Shown here: positions 52,705-63,689 of the stretch, one piece after another
How positions within the stretch are numbered: position 1 is the stretch's first letter
Layout of the letters: every line of letters starts with the position of its first letter
DNA from: Ichthyophis bannanicus
Taxonomy: Eukaryota > Chordata > Amphibia > Gymnophiona > Ichthyophiidae
Direction of reading: 5' to 3'
DNA length: 64,000 bases
Assembly (NCBI GenBank): GCA_033557465.1
Contig: CM066045.1
Span: 130,717,596 to 130,781,595 of the forward strand
Made by a program: the position numbers and the translations under genes
The notes under the pieces: generated by a model
The model's database searches: none
What the model was told of the DNA's origin: nothing
What the model saw: only the letters and a program-made list of their open reading frames with translations

Positions 52705-53150
52705 AGACTACTACTACTACTGATTATTTGCATAGTGGTACAAGGTGTATGCGGCACTGTACAGAGGGGGAGTTGGCCTTATAAGGGCGGGGGGAGCTAG
52801 AGAAGGGAAATGCTGGGCTTGGGGGAACCATGTGGGAGAGACCATGGAAGGCTGTCATGGAGATGAGGGGAAGGGGGATGGTGAGTACAGAGGGTAAAAA
52901 TATGGTATTGAGGCGTGTGTGAGAACAGAAGGGAAGAGGAGGCCAAGGAAGGCTTGAGAAGGGGAAGCGAGAGCAGGGGAGCTGGGATGAGTGAAGAAGA
53001 TGGAAAGGTGGACAGATTTTAAAAAATAGCTGGAGGACCGGTGGGTAAGAGAGAAATTTGAGTTGGTACAGAGGCAATAAAGAAAGAGAAGGAAAGGGCT
53101 AAAAGGGAAAAATCAATGTACCAGTGACAAATGTCACAGTCTAAAAATGT
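52705..53150 (-). mobile_element. Possible L2-type LINE tail (minus) and unassigned sequence
   Basis: CTACTACTACTACTGATTAT then GCATAGTGGTACAAGGTGTA TGCGGCACTGTACAGAG is, on the minus strand, the CTGTACAGTGCCGCATACAC ... type tail. The rest is purine-rich and unassigned. Confidence 0.4.
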
Positions 53151-53990
53151 ATTGTCTGTCTAATAAAAAGGTATTACCTCATTTTCCTTTTTTTGTCTTT
53201 TTATTTTATTACCATTTAAAGTGGACTAACATGGCTATCGCACTACTTTATCCAAAATGTAGGGACGGAATGGAAAAAGACAGGATGAGAGAGGAGAAAC
53301 GAAAACTAGACAGCTTACACTGGAAAGAGAGTTGGCAGAAGACAGAGTAAAACAGAAAAGAGACTAGGATCAACGTGACTGGAAAATAAAATGCCCAGAC
53401 AACAAAGGTAGGAAAAAAAGAATATTATTTTGAATTGATTAACTGGAACATATTTGCTTTGGGAAATGTGGATAGCAGATGCCTTTGTATTTTATTCAGT
53501 ACAACATAAAATTCATTTATTTTATTTCTTCAATGTTCTTGGGGTTCATTTGTCTTCATATTTCTATTTCTGATTAGTGGTCCCTTGTTTTATATTTGGT
53601 GAGAGTCTCTATTTTGCATGAAATTGAGGGCTGGTATTCTTAGCATGTATTGTCTGTGCAGAAGTCTACAGTACTCACACTTGTTCTGTTGTACCAGTAT
53701 TTAGGAGTACTGGGGTTCTCGAGTCCAAAGTAATACTTGTAATGCTGTCTGTTCATAGATAGGGTTCCTGCTGTCTGAATCATAGGAATTGGTGCTGCTA
53801 TGGTAGGGCAGGTTTGCTATGTGTGCATTGAGTGAGGATATTCTTTTTATGGTTTTGCATTTCATAATGTTACAAATAGTGGTGAGACTTCCAATGCTGT
53901 TATTCAAATAGCATGAAACTCAGAATTTGTTTTTTGTATCGTAAATTCAATTCTTCTTCTGCTCTGCATCTGGTGTTGGGGGGAAGCAGG
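53151..53990 (+). mobile_element. hAT-family 3' part (copy related to hAT-1)
   Basis: GGCAGAAGACAGAG, CAGACAACAAAGGTAG and TATTTTGAATTGATTAACTG GAACATATTTGC parallel hAT-1 at 30850-30980 and, inverted, hAT-2 near 60200-60330. GGTAGGGCAGGTTTGCTATG at 53800 parallels 31330. No clean ends or duplication were found. Confidence 0.55.
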
Positions 53991-54224
53991 GATTTTGTGG
54001 ATTCAGAGCATGTTTACATTTAACTCATAAGAGCTGCTATACTGTCCTTTCCCCACAGCCAGACCCCTGATCCGGCTTCCCATGGCTGCAAGGAACCTCC
54101 TGCACACCTCCCTGCTTTGTCCTCGCTGGCTGCCACGCTACCCTCAGAATCGGCTCTGTATGTCCAGGGTGACAGCCCGCCCTCGCTCCGCCTTCCACCC
54201 ACCTTGCACAGGGATGGCAAGGGA

Positions 54225-54273
54225 CGAATAGCAGGGATGTACGTCCAGGCAGAGCATACATCCCTGCTATTCG
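54225..54273. repeat. Perfect 17-bp inverted repeat with 15-nt loop
   Basis: CGAATAGCAGGGATGTA (54225-54241) and its exact complement (54257-54273). Possibly the centre of a small foldback element. Confidence 0.85.
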
Positions 54274-54324
54274 TGGCTCGGAATGATCCCTATAGGGTCC
54301 AATAATCAAAAGATTTATGTTCTA

Positions 54325-54625
54325 AGTTTGAGAGCTATGCTCCTAAATCGGCCTCTTTGAAAATGTACTAGTGCTGAGTGCCTAAATATTTTCTTAAAAT
54401 TTTTCTAAACACCTAAGTTTAGGAGCATAAAAAGTGGGTGGCAACGGGGGCAGGGAAAAAGGAGCTTAATACTGATTTTCAGCACTAGGCATCTTAATTA
54501 GGCTCATAAATCTAAGCAAGTGAATGGCAAGTCTAAATTTCAGAGCATACATGTTAAGTTCCTAAATTAGGATGAATTTGTGACTGAAAATAAGGTACAA
54601 ATTTAGGAGCTCAGCTTTTTTCTAC
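54325..54625. mobile_element. Putative MITE with GCTCCTAAAT ends
   Basis: GAGCTATGCTCCTAAAT on the left and ATTTAGGAGCTCAGC on the right are inverted. The inside repeats CTAAGTTTAGGAGC and CCTAAATTAGG. It borders the Penelope-like fragment. No duplication recognised. Confidence 0.35.
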
Positions 54626-54846
54626 TGTCGGGCGCATACAATTTTCTCTTCTGGCTCACTCCTATTGTAATTCAATAAATAACCTTGTTGAGCATATGTA
54701 GCTCTATGGTATGCTTTTATCATGGCGTTTTTAAGATATCCTCTTTCCATATCATTTATCTTTCTTTAATTTAAATTTCTTCCAGTGATAAACATAATCT
54801 TCTTACTCAAAGGAGTTGTCTAATCGGGATATTTCAGTCTGTCAGG
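54626..54846 (-). mobile_element. Penelope-like element, segment (late RT region)
   Basis: The minus strand reads RQLL-VRRLCLSLEE with a stop or frameshift, then KERDMERGYLKNAMIKAYHR ATYAQQGYLL. This matches the post-palm run of Penelope-like RTs (LRxRRICS ... ERGYPxxxxNxAYxRA). It continues the segment at 55572-55817; the CR1 between them is later. Confidence 0.65.
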
Positions 54847-55571
54847 GTGCAGCGGTGGCTAAGAGAGCAAATACAATGCTAGGTATCATAAGGAAAGGAA
54901 TAGAAAATAAAACAAAGGATATTATAATGCCTCTGTATCGTTCCATGGTGCGACCGCACCATGAATATTGTGTGCAGTTCTGGTCGCCGTATCTTAAAAA
55001 GGATATAGCATTATTAGAAAAGGTTCAGAGAAGAGCCACCAAAATGGTAAAGGGGATGGAAGGATACCCCTATGAAGAAAAGCTAAAAAGGTTAGGGCTC
55101 TTTAACCTGGAAAAGAGATGGCTGAGGGGAGATATGATAGAAGTCTATAAATTAATGAACGGAGTGGAACGGGTAAACGTAGATCGACTGTTTACGTTAT
55201 CAGAATATAGGAAGACTAGTGGACATGCAATGAAGCTACAGGATAAACTATTTAAGACTAATAAGAGAAAATCATTTTTCCCTCAACGTGTAATCAAACT
55301 CAGGAATTTGTTACCGGAGGGTGTAGTAAAAGTTATTAGTGTAGCTGGGTTTAAAAAAGGTTTAGACAAGTTCCTGGAGGAAAGGTCCATAAACCATTAT
55401 TAAAAAGGGACCCAGGATATTACTGCTTGACCCAATACAAGCATTGTGGAACCTGTGTCTTTTGGGAAAACTGCTAGGTACATATGACCTAGATTGGCCA
55501 CTGTTGGAAACAGGATACTGGGCTCGATGGACCTTGGTCTGACCCAGTATGGCATATCTTATGTTCTTATG
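54847..55571 (+). mobile_element. CR1-clade LINE copy D, 5'-truncated
   Basis: An uninterrupted frame to 55403 encodes [76 protein letters not shown] and the end [17 protein letters not shown]. The 3' UTR ends GGCATATCTTATGTTCTTAT G at 55571. Same subfamily as copies A and B but with a clean frame, so younger. It is only the last 190 codons and cannot be active. Confidence 0.85.
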
Positions 55572-55817
55572 GTGGCTTTATATTTCGTTCCACCTCCTTG
55601 CTATTAATTATGATATTTAGTTGATTACCATCCTTGAGTATTTAGAAAATTGATATATCTTTGATATGAACAAATACTGAATTTGAAATTATTAAGAGAA
55701 TGAATCCATATGTAAAATTTATTAAGCTCATCAACTGCATCTTGAATATTAAAGATGTGTCATCCAAAAGATTTATACATGACTCTTTCTGAAAGCAATT
55801 TTTGGTTGTATAAATAA
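55572..55817 (-). mobile_element. Penelope-like element, segment (RT catalytic region)
   Basis: The minus strand contains a LLDD at 55759-55764 (plus coordinates) in the position of the YxDD catalytic site, then in another frame IFNIQDAVDELNKFYIWIHS LNNFKFSI and INFLNTQ, resembling the FxxFLxxxN ... IxFLDT run of Penelope-like RTs. Strong decay. Confidence 0.55.
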
Positions 55818-57953
55818 CACTTCCTTAACCTGCTAGATCAGTCCAGATAAGCAAGTCATGCTCCCCGGCCAGCCGCTGGAGACACTGAACAACTTTCAGT
55901 GACGTTATCACTTGGTATATCCTCTAGTGCAGCACTTGGAGAAGTCAGTATTGTCTGCCTTCAGCAGGTGGCAAAGTGTATGGACTGGTGAAGTCATGCA
56001 AATAGGCTTGTCTCCCCTAGCCTGGATTATGTGACTGAGACCTCTAGACCCAATGTTTGCTTGGGGCTTGGGTAGGCCCCTGTCTCCTGTAGCTGACAGC
56101 TTGCCTATATCTAGCTTTGCTACTTGCTGGCTCCTAGTACTTTGTGGGCCAGAGAGCAGACAGGAGGACCCACAGGACTTCTGAGATGTACTGTTAAGTC
56201 AGGCCTGGGCCTCCCTTTCCCTCTTGCTGTCTATCTGCATGATTTTCTTTTGTTTCTTTTTTCTAATTTTATTTTTTCCTTCCATTGATTTCAGTGTGCT
56301 GTATTTGGCTCTTTTTTTTTTTCCTCTGCATCTGGGCTTCCCAAGTCTGCATGGGCGTCTGAGGCTTCCCTGCTCGACTTTCCCTGGTTAGCTCAATAAT
56401 TATTAGGATTCCCTCTTTGGGACTCACTTTTTGCCATGACCCTTGCTTCTTTTTTGGAGTCCACTTCTGTTTCTGTGGCCCCTGCTGTTCCTTCCATGTT
56501 GGCGGGGGCCCTCTCCTTGCTCCCTGAAGAAAGGAGGGTCGTACGGTCAGGGCCCCTCATAATGGAGGATCCCATTCCCTTCGTGCTTATGGCCTGATCC
56601 TTGAGAGACATAAGTTGTCCTGGAAGGACTTCTCTGGAGCGGTAGTGGACACTCTGCTTAAGAGCCAGAGGGCCATATACTTCCTTAGCTTAGGTAAGAG
56701 TCTGAAGGGATTTTGAGAGATAAGTGTTCCTCTCGAGCTCTAGGGGCCAGGAAGGCGGACATTGCCACTGTGTTCTCCTTGCAGTCTGGTATAGACCAGG
56801 GGTTGGTTCTGAACTCTCTTAGGGTGCAGGTATGTGGCCTTGTATACTACAAGGGCTGTATCCCAGGCTTGTCGGCATACCCTGCTGTCTCCTGCTTCCT
56901 TAAGGGAGTAAACTAGATATACCCTCCAATGCACCCAGTTTTTCCTCAGTGGACTCTCTCTGGTATTGAAAGCTCTAAAAGGATTCCCCCACCCCCCTTT
57001 TGAGCCCCTTTGTAAGGTTTCTCTTGAGGTAAGATGGTTTTCCTAGTCACTACTGTGTCTGACTTAACCTTCAGAAATCCTTTCTTAAGCATCTCAGCTG
57101 CTTCTCTCTCCTTCTGGGATCGCTCTTTCCTTTCTCCCAAATGTGCTGTCACCTTGAAGAGACTCTCATCTTTCCCTCCTTCACAAAGGAGGACAGCCAG
57201 ATGGTGCATCTGAGGAGGGTGTTGGTCAGATACTTGGAGATCACTGACTCCCTCTGTCGTTCGGACCATCTCTCTGTTTTTTTTCCAGTGGTCCAAGGAA
57301 AGGTCAGTCTGCAGCCAAGTCCTCGATTGGTTCAGCATACCTTTTTGTCTGGGAAGTCCGTGCCAGAAGAAGTCAGAGCTTACTCCATTAGGGTACAGGC
57401 CTCTTCCATAGCCTGCTTGTATTTCCAGAAGACATCTGGAAGCACTACAGGTTGCATATGGGGAACTGGAGCAGATGGCACCTTTTGGCCGGATAGTTTT
57501 GTCCAAAGCTTCGTCTTCCTCCACCCTGGGTCCTGACTGGGTACATCCCATGCGCCTGGACTGGTATAGCAGGATGATAAGGAAGGATAAATTTTACATA
57601 CGTGATCTTTTTCTTTCCTTGACTCCTGCTAGACCAGATCTGTTCTGCTGCTGCTGGTTTGCATAGCTGGCTTCAGAGCTTGATGCAGATTCCTTGTGGG
57701 TAAGAGAGTCAAATACATGTCCCTTTCAGTTGTTCCAAATTATAGCTGTTGCATAATAATGTTTACAGTTTGAGTTTCTGAATTGGCTTACTATTTGGGG
57801 AGGTGTCATCACCTGGTATATCCTCTGCTAGAGCACCCAGAGAAGACAATATGACATTACTGAAATTTGCTCAAGTCTGCCTCCACCTGCTGGCTGGAGA
57901 GCATAACTTACTCATCTGGACTGGTTTAGCAGGATTCAAAGAGGGGAAATTTT
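55818..57953 (+). mobile_element. Second DIRS-type element, internally deleted and dead
   Basis: The left end CCTGCTAGATCAGTCCAGAT AAGCAAG and the right end CTTACTCATCTGGACTGGTT TAGCAGG are inverted repeats. A further internal copy of the end (CTGGACTGGTATAGCAGGAT at about 57557-57580) is placed like a DIRS internal complementary region. The interior encodes tyrosine recombinase pieces only; gag, RT and RNase H are gone. It splits a Penelope-like element. At 2.1 kb it is a deletion derivative of a family different from the 8-14 kb copy. Confidence 0.72.
56610..57536 (+). pseudogene. Tyrosine recombinase remnant of the second DIRS element
   Basis: Frames in turn give SGAVVDTLLKSQRAIYFLSL, ATVFSLQSGIDQGLVLNSLR and VQVCGLVYYKG (core-binding part). 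Then come SLVTTVSDLTF and WDRSFLSPKCAVTLKRLSSF, and HLRRVLVRYLEITDSLCRSD with a RAYSIRVQASSIAC block. The last is the H-x2-R box with His replaced by Tyr (57381-57383). Multiple stops. Reads parallel to the intact recombinase at 12462-13511. Confidence 0.68.
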
Positions 57954-59001
57954 ACATATAATGTGGCTAAAGATGCTAATGTAGCCCCCACAGCTTGAAA
58001 TAGACCTTTATAATAATTCTTTGTAAGTACTATTATTTTATCTTCACTATTTCGCATAAAAAAGCATAAGAAATATGATGTGTTCAACATTGATCTCTTA
58101 ATATTTCTCCTATCATACATAGGGTCTTATCCTGAGGAATACTGATGTATAATACACTATTGCTTACAATGGACATTGTTTATCTTCCTTTGCATCCTGA
58201 ATATCCACAGATAATCCTAGAAAATAAGCAGAATCTTCTTTAAATGATGAAATATGCATTGTCACCAGTTCAAAAACAAATATCAGTAAATCTGGATAAG
58301 GGTTCTAGGATGCATCCCCTTATGGAAACTATTCTTCTACCTCATGGATTATTAATTTCCAGGTGTATTTTAGGCGGCATATAAATGTTTGGTGTTTAGA
58401 ATATTTATCAATAAGAAATAAGCTTCCTTTTTAGTAAGTATACTTCTTTCAGTTGCTAGATCTACTTTTTTCTTTACTCGTATTAGCAAGTAGAGGCGAT
58501 GAATCTCCTAGTTTGATAACATGTATCTTCCTCTATCGGACTCCTTGCTTCATTATGATAAGCCAGTCTAGATTGAGCTATCACACTTCCTCCCTTATCT
58601 GCTCATTTTATTACTAGCATGGATTGTTCTTGGAATTGCTGTAACTCCTTCCATTTGTCCTCATTAAGATTATGTACAATTTTCATCCTCATGGATCAAT
58701 GTTCTGCAATTTCCAAGTCCTGTAATATGACCTGTCTCAAAGTCCCAATAATAGGATCAATTACTCCCAGAAAGATCCAATTGGACTTAGAACGAATCAA
58801 CAAACTATCAAACCCTGGGTTATTTTGAGAAAAATATAATTTTTAATTGTAATTTTTGGATAATTGAAAGCAAAAACCCCACATTTCAAGTGGACCTTAT
58901 TTAATAGTCGGTACATGATCTAAACCTCTGTTTAATAGTCTTTCTTGTCTTTCAGATAATTCAGTTGAGGATAGAGTTATAATAGCTGACTGCTGCACTT
59001 T
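57954..59001 (-). mobile_element. Penelope-like element, main segment (N-terminus to RT)
   Basis: From its 5' side on the minus strand: LSSTELSERQERLLNRGLDH VPT-like start (via frames near 58980-58900), NLNEDKWKELQQFQEQSMLV IK-ADKGG (58680-58590), PPKIHLEINNP and GRRIVSIRGCILEPLSRFTD (58400-58280), VSNSVLYISIPQDKTLCMIG EILR (58180-58090) and YKGLFQAVGATLASLATLYV (58000-57960). The KxADKGG, PKIHK..GRPIVS..EPLS and TSLYTxIP motifs are those of Penelope-like RTs. Many stops. It is broken at 57953 by the DIRS element. Confidence 0.75.
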
Positions 59002-59325
59002 CGGCCGAATACACAGTACCAGCAGCTAGTGCTGAACATTTAAGCCCAGATATTTGCCAATCGCTAACCAATATTGAGCCTACCAGTTAGTGATATGTAG
59101 CGAAAGTATCGCTGCCGCCCGGTTAGCAATTGGTACCGCCTCCTGTCCATCCCAGAATGCCCCCGATATGGCCCAGTGCTAACCGGTTATCATTGCAGCA
59201 TGTAGTGGCAGCACCCACGGGTTTTTAGCATCACTAAACGTGTTGGTGCCGCTGAGTATCCCACTTAGTGGCATTTACACAGTTTGCAGGTCTGAAAACC
59301 ATGTAAATGCTTTTGACTATCAGAT
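59002..59325. mobile_element. GATATTC-family 4-bp-TSD element, copy 4
   Basis: The ends CGGCCGAATACACAG and TTTTGACTATCAGAT are diverged, but the interior matches copy 1: GCTGCCGCCCGGTTAGCAAT, GTGCTAACCGGTTATCATTG and GCATTTACACAGTTTGCAGG TCTGAAAACC. Flanked by CTTT on both sides (58998-59001, 59326-59329). Confidence 0.7.
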
Positions 59326-60539
59326 CTTTTGTGATCTGGTTGTTGATCCTCAGGGGCGGCTCAAGGCAATCTGCTGCCTGAGGCGAGGGATGAGATGGCG
59401 TGGCCCCCCCCCCCCCCCGGGGTGGGGATCTTTCTCAAAACTCTAGTCAGGGACTGAACCAAATTAAAAAGCCAATTAGATAATGTGGAGCAAATGCAAG
59501 ATGCTCACACACCAAGGAACTAAAAGTAAGAGCGAGAACCGCATAATTCATTTGTATTTTGTTATAAACTGCATTATGGTCCTTGCTTTTTCTTTTTGAA
59601 CATACATTTTGCATTCACAGAACCCCCTCCTCAACAATGGGTGCAGAGCAGAGGTAGGACATTCAGCCACAGAACTCAATATATATATTAAAAAAAAAAA
59701 AAAAAGCTGATTCTGATCATCTCACCGACAAGAAACATTCTCCAGTACCAGGCATATTGGGAACTAATATAAAACCCTACTAAAGTCACTAAGATCTGCA
59801 AGGCCAAATCTACCATACCATACCAGCATACACTTCCAAAACTCATACAATAAGGGGCCTACCAAGAAAAAAGCAGCACTATAAACACTGCAATGGGCCC
59901 CAAAACATCCATACACCTATTTGAAAAGCTGAACAAGTTAAATTACTACAGTACAGATCCTTACGTACAAACTCCAAGTTAACAGAACACCTGGCCTTGG
60001 TCGCACACTCAGAACACAGACCCTCACCAAGTACAGAATAAGTGACCACAACCTAAAGCAAAAGTAAAAATATGTAGACAAAAATTAAAATGAAACCCCA
60101 AGAAGCCAGACTCCGCATGCGGTGCCACACCAGATAAGAGATGCAGTTCCCCATACTGTGTGAAATATAGATAGCACAAAGTCCAGTCACTAAATTGAAA
60201 ATAAAATTATTTTTTCTACCTTTGTTGTCTGATGATTTTTGATCATGCTGGTCCCGATCTGAGGTTTCCGTTTTCCTCTGTCTTCTCCTAGCTCTTTTTC
60301 TATGGTCTATAGTCCATCTGCCATTTCTTGTCTCTCCTTTTGCTTTCTTCATGTTCTTCCATCAGTTTCAGTCCCAGTAACTCTCCCTAGTATCAGCCCC
60401 CTTTACAGCCTCCCCTCCCAGTACCAACCCACTTGCCTTTCCAGTACTGCCACTGGTGTCTATTCTCTTCCAGTCCCCCTCCTTCTTCCCCATCGTCCAG
60501 CCCCTTCTAGTTAAAATACCATCCCAGGTATCAGCAAAC

Positions 60540-60860
60540 TTCCAGTCCCAGTGCCCCCTCCCATGTCAGCTCCCTTCCAGCTTCCCCTCTCCCCTGTCCA
60601 TCCGCCTTCCAGTGCCATCCCCGGGTGTCAGCTCCCTTCCAGCTCCCCCCCCCCCCATGTCTGCTCTACTCCTTTCCAGCTCCCCTCTAGGCCCCCCAAT
60701 GTCTGCTCCCTTCCAGCTCCCCCTCCAGCTCCCCCTCCAGCTCCCCCCCATGTCTGCTTCCCAGGCCCCCCTTGTCTGCTCCCCTCCAGGCCCTCCCCCT
60801 TGTGTCTGCTCCCCTCCAGGCCCCCCCCCCTTGTGTCTGCTCCCTTCCCTCCTCCCCCCC
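60540..60860. repeat. C-rich minisatellite in hAT-2
   Basis: Units of about 28-36 bp built on CTTCCAGCTCCCC ... CATGTCTGCTCCC, the complement of the hAT-1 unit type. The proline-rich ORFs on the plus strand (60456-61174) are products of this array. Confidence 0.82.
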
Positions 60861-60899
60861 CTCACCTCACTGATTTATCCTTTAAAATAAAAGCAATCG

Positions 60900-61165
60900 T
60901 GGGAACATTTCCTGTGGCTCTGCTTTCAAACTGCTGGGTTGCTGCCTGCCTGCCTTCAATCTTCCTGGAGCCGGTGGAGTCGGAGGGGCCCGAGGTCATC
61001 GCTTCCGTTGCTGAAGCAGCCAGCAGCAACGGAAGCAGAAGGGCAGCGGACGATGACCTCGGGCCCCCCCCCCCCACCGCCGGCTTCAGGAAGATTGAAG
61101 GCAGGCAGCGACCCAGTAGTTTGAAAGCAGAGCCGCAGGAACGGAGAAATGTTCCCGCGGCTGCT
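60900..61165. repeat. Long inverted repeat in hAT-2
   Basis: GGCTCTGCTTTCAAACTGCT pairs with AGTAGTTTGAAAGCAGAGCC, TGCCTTCAATCTTCCTGGAG CCGG with CCGGCTTCAGGAAGATTGAA GGCA, and GGCCCGAGGTCATCG with CGATGACCTCGGGCC. The centre is near 61030, where GCTTCCGTTGCTG faces CAGCAACGGAAGC. Confidence 0.88.
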
Positions 61166-61185
61166 TTCATTTGATTTTAAGTTAT

Positions 61186-61290
61186 CGGCGGTTCTATCAT
61201 AGGCAGTTTCTAGGGAGCGGCAAATAGTGCCGCTCCCTAGAAACTGCCGCCTGAGGCGATTGCCTCAGTTCGCCTAATGATAGAACCGCC
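61186..61290. repeat. Double hairpin at the end of hAT-2
   Basis: The inner perfect 20-bp stem GCAGTTTCTAGGGAGCGGCA (61203-61222) pairs with 61228-61247 across AATAG. The outer arms GGCGGTTCTATCAT (61187-61200) and ATGATAGAACCGCC (61277-61290) are complementary. Confidence 0.9.
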
Positions 61291-61302
61291 CCTGTTGATC
61301 CT

Positions 61303-61722
61303 TGTATGTCATGCTCTGTCGACCTCAACCTAGAGTCCATCTGCCTCTTGAACCTTCATCTACAAGATATCCTCTTATATATCCCCCTTTGGTATGATTA
61401 TCTTCCTCTCCGCGATTCACATAGGATTCCAAGGCAATTGATCAGACACTACAGATAGTTATGTTCTGATACTTTTCTCATCCAGGGGTAACTCCTTATA
61501 TGATAGTCTCTGTCATCTCTCTGTTTGTTGATTTTAACCTTTCTAATAGATTCTTTAAATTACATAAGTGATTACTGAAGCTCTTTTCGTTGTTTCTCAA
61601 ATAAATTTATATAAATATCTTCTTTTAATTGTTGCTTTGATTTATCAGTTAATTCTTTACTCTCTTTTTTATTTCTGTAGTCGTTTCTGTGATTAATAAC
61701 ATTAAATCTCATAAATTTGTTT
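61303..61722 (-). mobile_element. Possible 5' region of the Penelope-like element
   Basis: The minus strand reads NRNDYRNKKESKELTDKSKQ QLKEDIYINLFEKQRKELQ, then an RGYLVDEGSRGRWTLG-like basic/Gly run near 61360-61310. A charged coil followed by an RG-rich linker would fit the start of a Penelope-like ORF leading into the segment at 59001. Low similarity; inference from position. Confidence 0.35.
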
Positions 61723-61724
61723 AA

Positions 61725-61957
61725 TATGCCTAGTGGTTAGAGCATTGGCTTAGGAACCAAGAGACCAGGGTTTGATTCTCACTAGCACTCCTTGTGGCCT
61801 TGGGCAAGTCACTTAACCCTCCATTGCCTCAGAAGAATCCAAGTTATCAATGTCCCTGTTTAATGTACATTGCCAAATTTAAGTTAAAATGTACACCGCT
61901 TAGACTAAAATGATAAAGCGGTTTTAAAAACCTGTGAAATGAATAAACAAATAAAAA
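61725..61957 (+). mobile_element. CORE-type SINE with L2-type 3' tail
   Basis: Head GCCTAGTGGTTAGAGCATTG (A box) and GGGTTTGATTCTC (B box), core CCTTGTGGCCTTGGGCAAGT CACTTAACCCTCCATTGCCT C, then a different 3' end: TGTACACCGCTTAGACTAAA ATGATAAAGCGGTTTT ... AATAAACAAATAAA. The tail matches the L2-type LINE ends at 4040 and 28740, as expected if that LINE mobilises the SINE. The first bases of the tRNA head are missing. Confidence 0.85.
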
Positions 61958-63680
61958 ATATGGCATCCCATTAATCCAAGAATGCTGTATTGTGCAAAAG
62001 AAATCTTTTGAGCTTTCAAAATTCTTAGACCCCCCTAGGCATCATATGTTTGTTAACGTGGTTCCATGGAGCCGGCTCTAGTTAATCTTTTATACAAATT
62101 AAGTAAATCAGGCCATGAATCTTAAGCTGTTATCTTTGTCTTTATCAAATTCTAATCATTTACCCATTATGTTCATTTTCCTTAATCCATATGCAAGGAC
62201 CAGAATTCCCCTGACTCAGAATAACTGAACTCGAGGCATGAATACCTTCAGGAAATTTTTTAAGTAATTAATTTGTTGGGGTTTTTTGAATGCATAGGAT
62301 TACATCAGTAATTTATCTTTGTGAATGCGACTGCAAACAACATATTTGAACTGATGATTAGAACATAGGGGATTTAAAGGATGTTTTAAGTTATCTGAAC
62401 TCCCTGTTATGATGGACCAGTAATGTTCTGTATGTACAATGACAATTTAAGAGGATAAGGATTTGTTATAGTGAGATCTAGGCACAACATATGCATCTGC
62501 CTATTTTAATTGGAAGTAGCAACCGGGCAGGGACTAAGGGGAGGCGACTGGGGTGACTGCGTTGGGCATTAGGGCAGTGCACCTGTGCTTGTGTGCTCAC
62601 TGGGCTTCACTTGCTTGGTGAGGGGGCCTCCGGACTTGGGAGTCTGCAGTTCCATGCTGCGTTTGCTTGATATAGTGGGCCGCACATGCTGCAAAGAACG
62701 ACTGCCAGCCTACTGCTCTGCTGCCTGACTCCTGAACGAAGACCCGAGAGAAGAGGAACCGAACAGAAGGCTGCTGGAGGAGCTGCTATCTTGCCTGCTG
62801 TGCCCTGTCTGAGCCATGGCTCGTGCCGGGCTGGCGTCAAGCGGAGAGGAAGTGGAATCAATGAGAAACCTGTTCTACTTTCTCATCATCCGTTCATGTT
62901 GTGTCCTGTTTTACCTGCTTGCCCACCACCCACACAATGAATTCTGGTTTTGTTCATCTCCTTAAGATCAAGCAGCTGAGCACAGGAAAGAGGGAAGGGG
63001 TGAGATGCTGAATAGAGGGGAGTGATGGGGTAATTTTGACTGTTTCCCGGGCATAGAAAAAGCTGGTCCCAGCTCTGACTAGCAAACTAACTCATCTTCA
63101 GTTAATATTGAATGATTTGTTCCACTGCAGTTCACACCCTCATTTTTTCTTATGTTTTGGTGTACAATCCCCCCCCCTCCCCCCCCATTTGCCTTAGGGC
63201 AGCGAGCTTATTCTGCAGGATACAGGTCACAAAACAGTTTTCGATAGGCTCTCTCCCTCTCCTTCACTCAGCTAGCACACACTCTTATCTACAGGGAGCA
63301 GGTTCTCTATGGGGGGTGGGAGGAAGAGAAATCCTTTTTAAGTATTTGTACCTGTGATCACAGTTTAATTATTTATTGGTTCTGCTGCTGGCAGAAGGAT
63401 CCTAGGTTACGACCCATATGCACTTAACAAATGTCCTTTCTCCCTCCTCACTGGCATCTTATTTGTTTAATCTTTTCTGTACATGATGAGCACTCATTCC
63501 CTTATCTAATGTTGTTTAATATGTTTTTGTCATTTTTAACTTTATTTTTTGTTCATTTTTTTTTAAAAACTGCACTCTTTATCGTTATTACATATATTAT
63601 ATATGTTTTAATTCCGCTTTTTCAATTTTGATATGTTATATATATGTTTTAATTTACACATGTTGTTTTGTTTCTGTTGG
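61958..63680. other. No recognisable gene
   Basis: No known repeat family or coding block identified. A GC-richer patch at about 62520-62850 has only short chance frames. Confidence 0.4.
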
Positions 63681-63689
63681 AGATCTGTA

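Larger units (their letters stand above)
59352..61294 (-). mobile_element. hAT-type non-autonomous element 2, 1.94 kb
   Basis: The ends are CAGGGGCGG (59352) and CCGCCCCTG (61294). Perfect 8-bp duplication TTGATCCT at 59344-59351 and 61295-61302. Oriented opposite to hAT-1 with the same module order: hairpin end, long inverted repeat (60900-61165), minisatellite (60540-60860), unique tail (CAACAAAGGTAG on the minus strand near 60222). The inverted-repeat arms differ in sequence from those of hAT-1. No transposase. Confidence 0.88.

Noticed and set aside
60456..61174. Long proline-rich plus-strand frames
   Set aside because: They are translations of the C-rich minisatellite and inverted repeat inside hAT-2.
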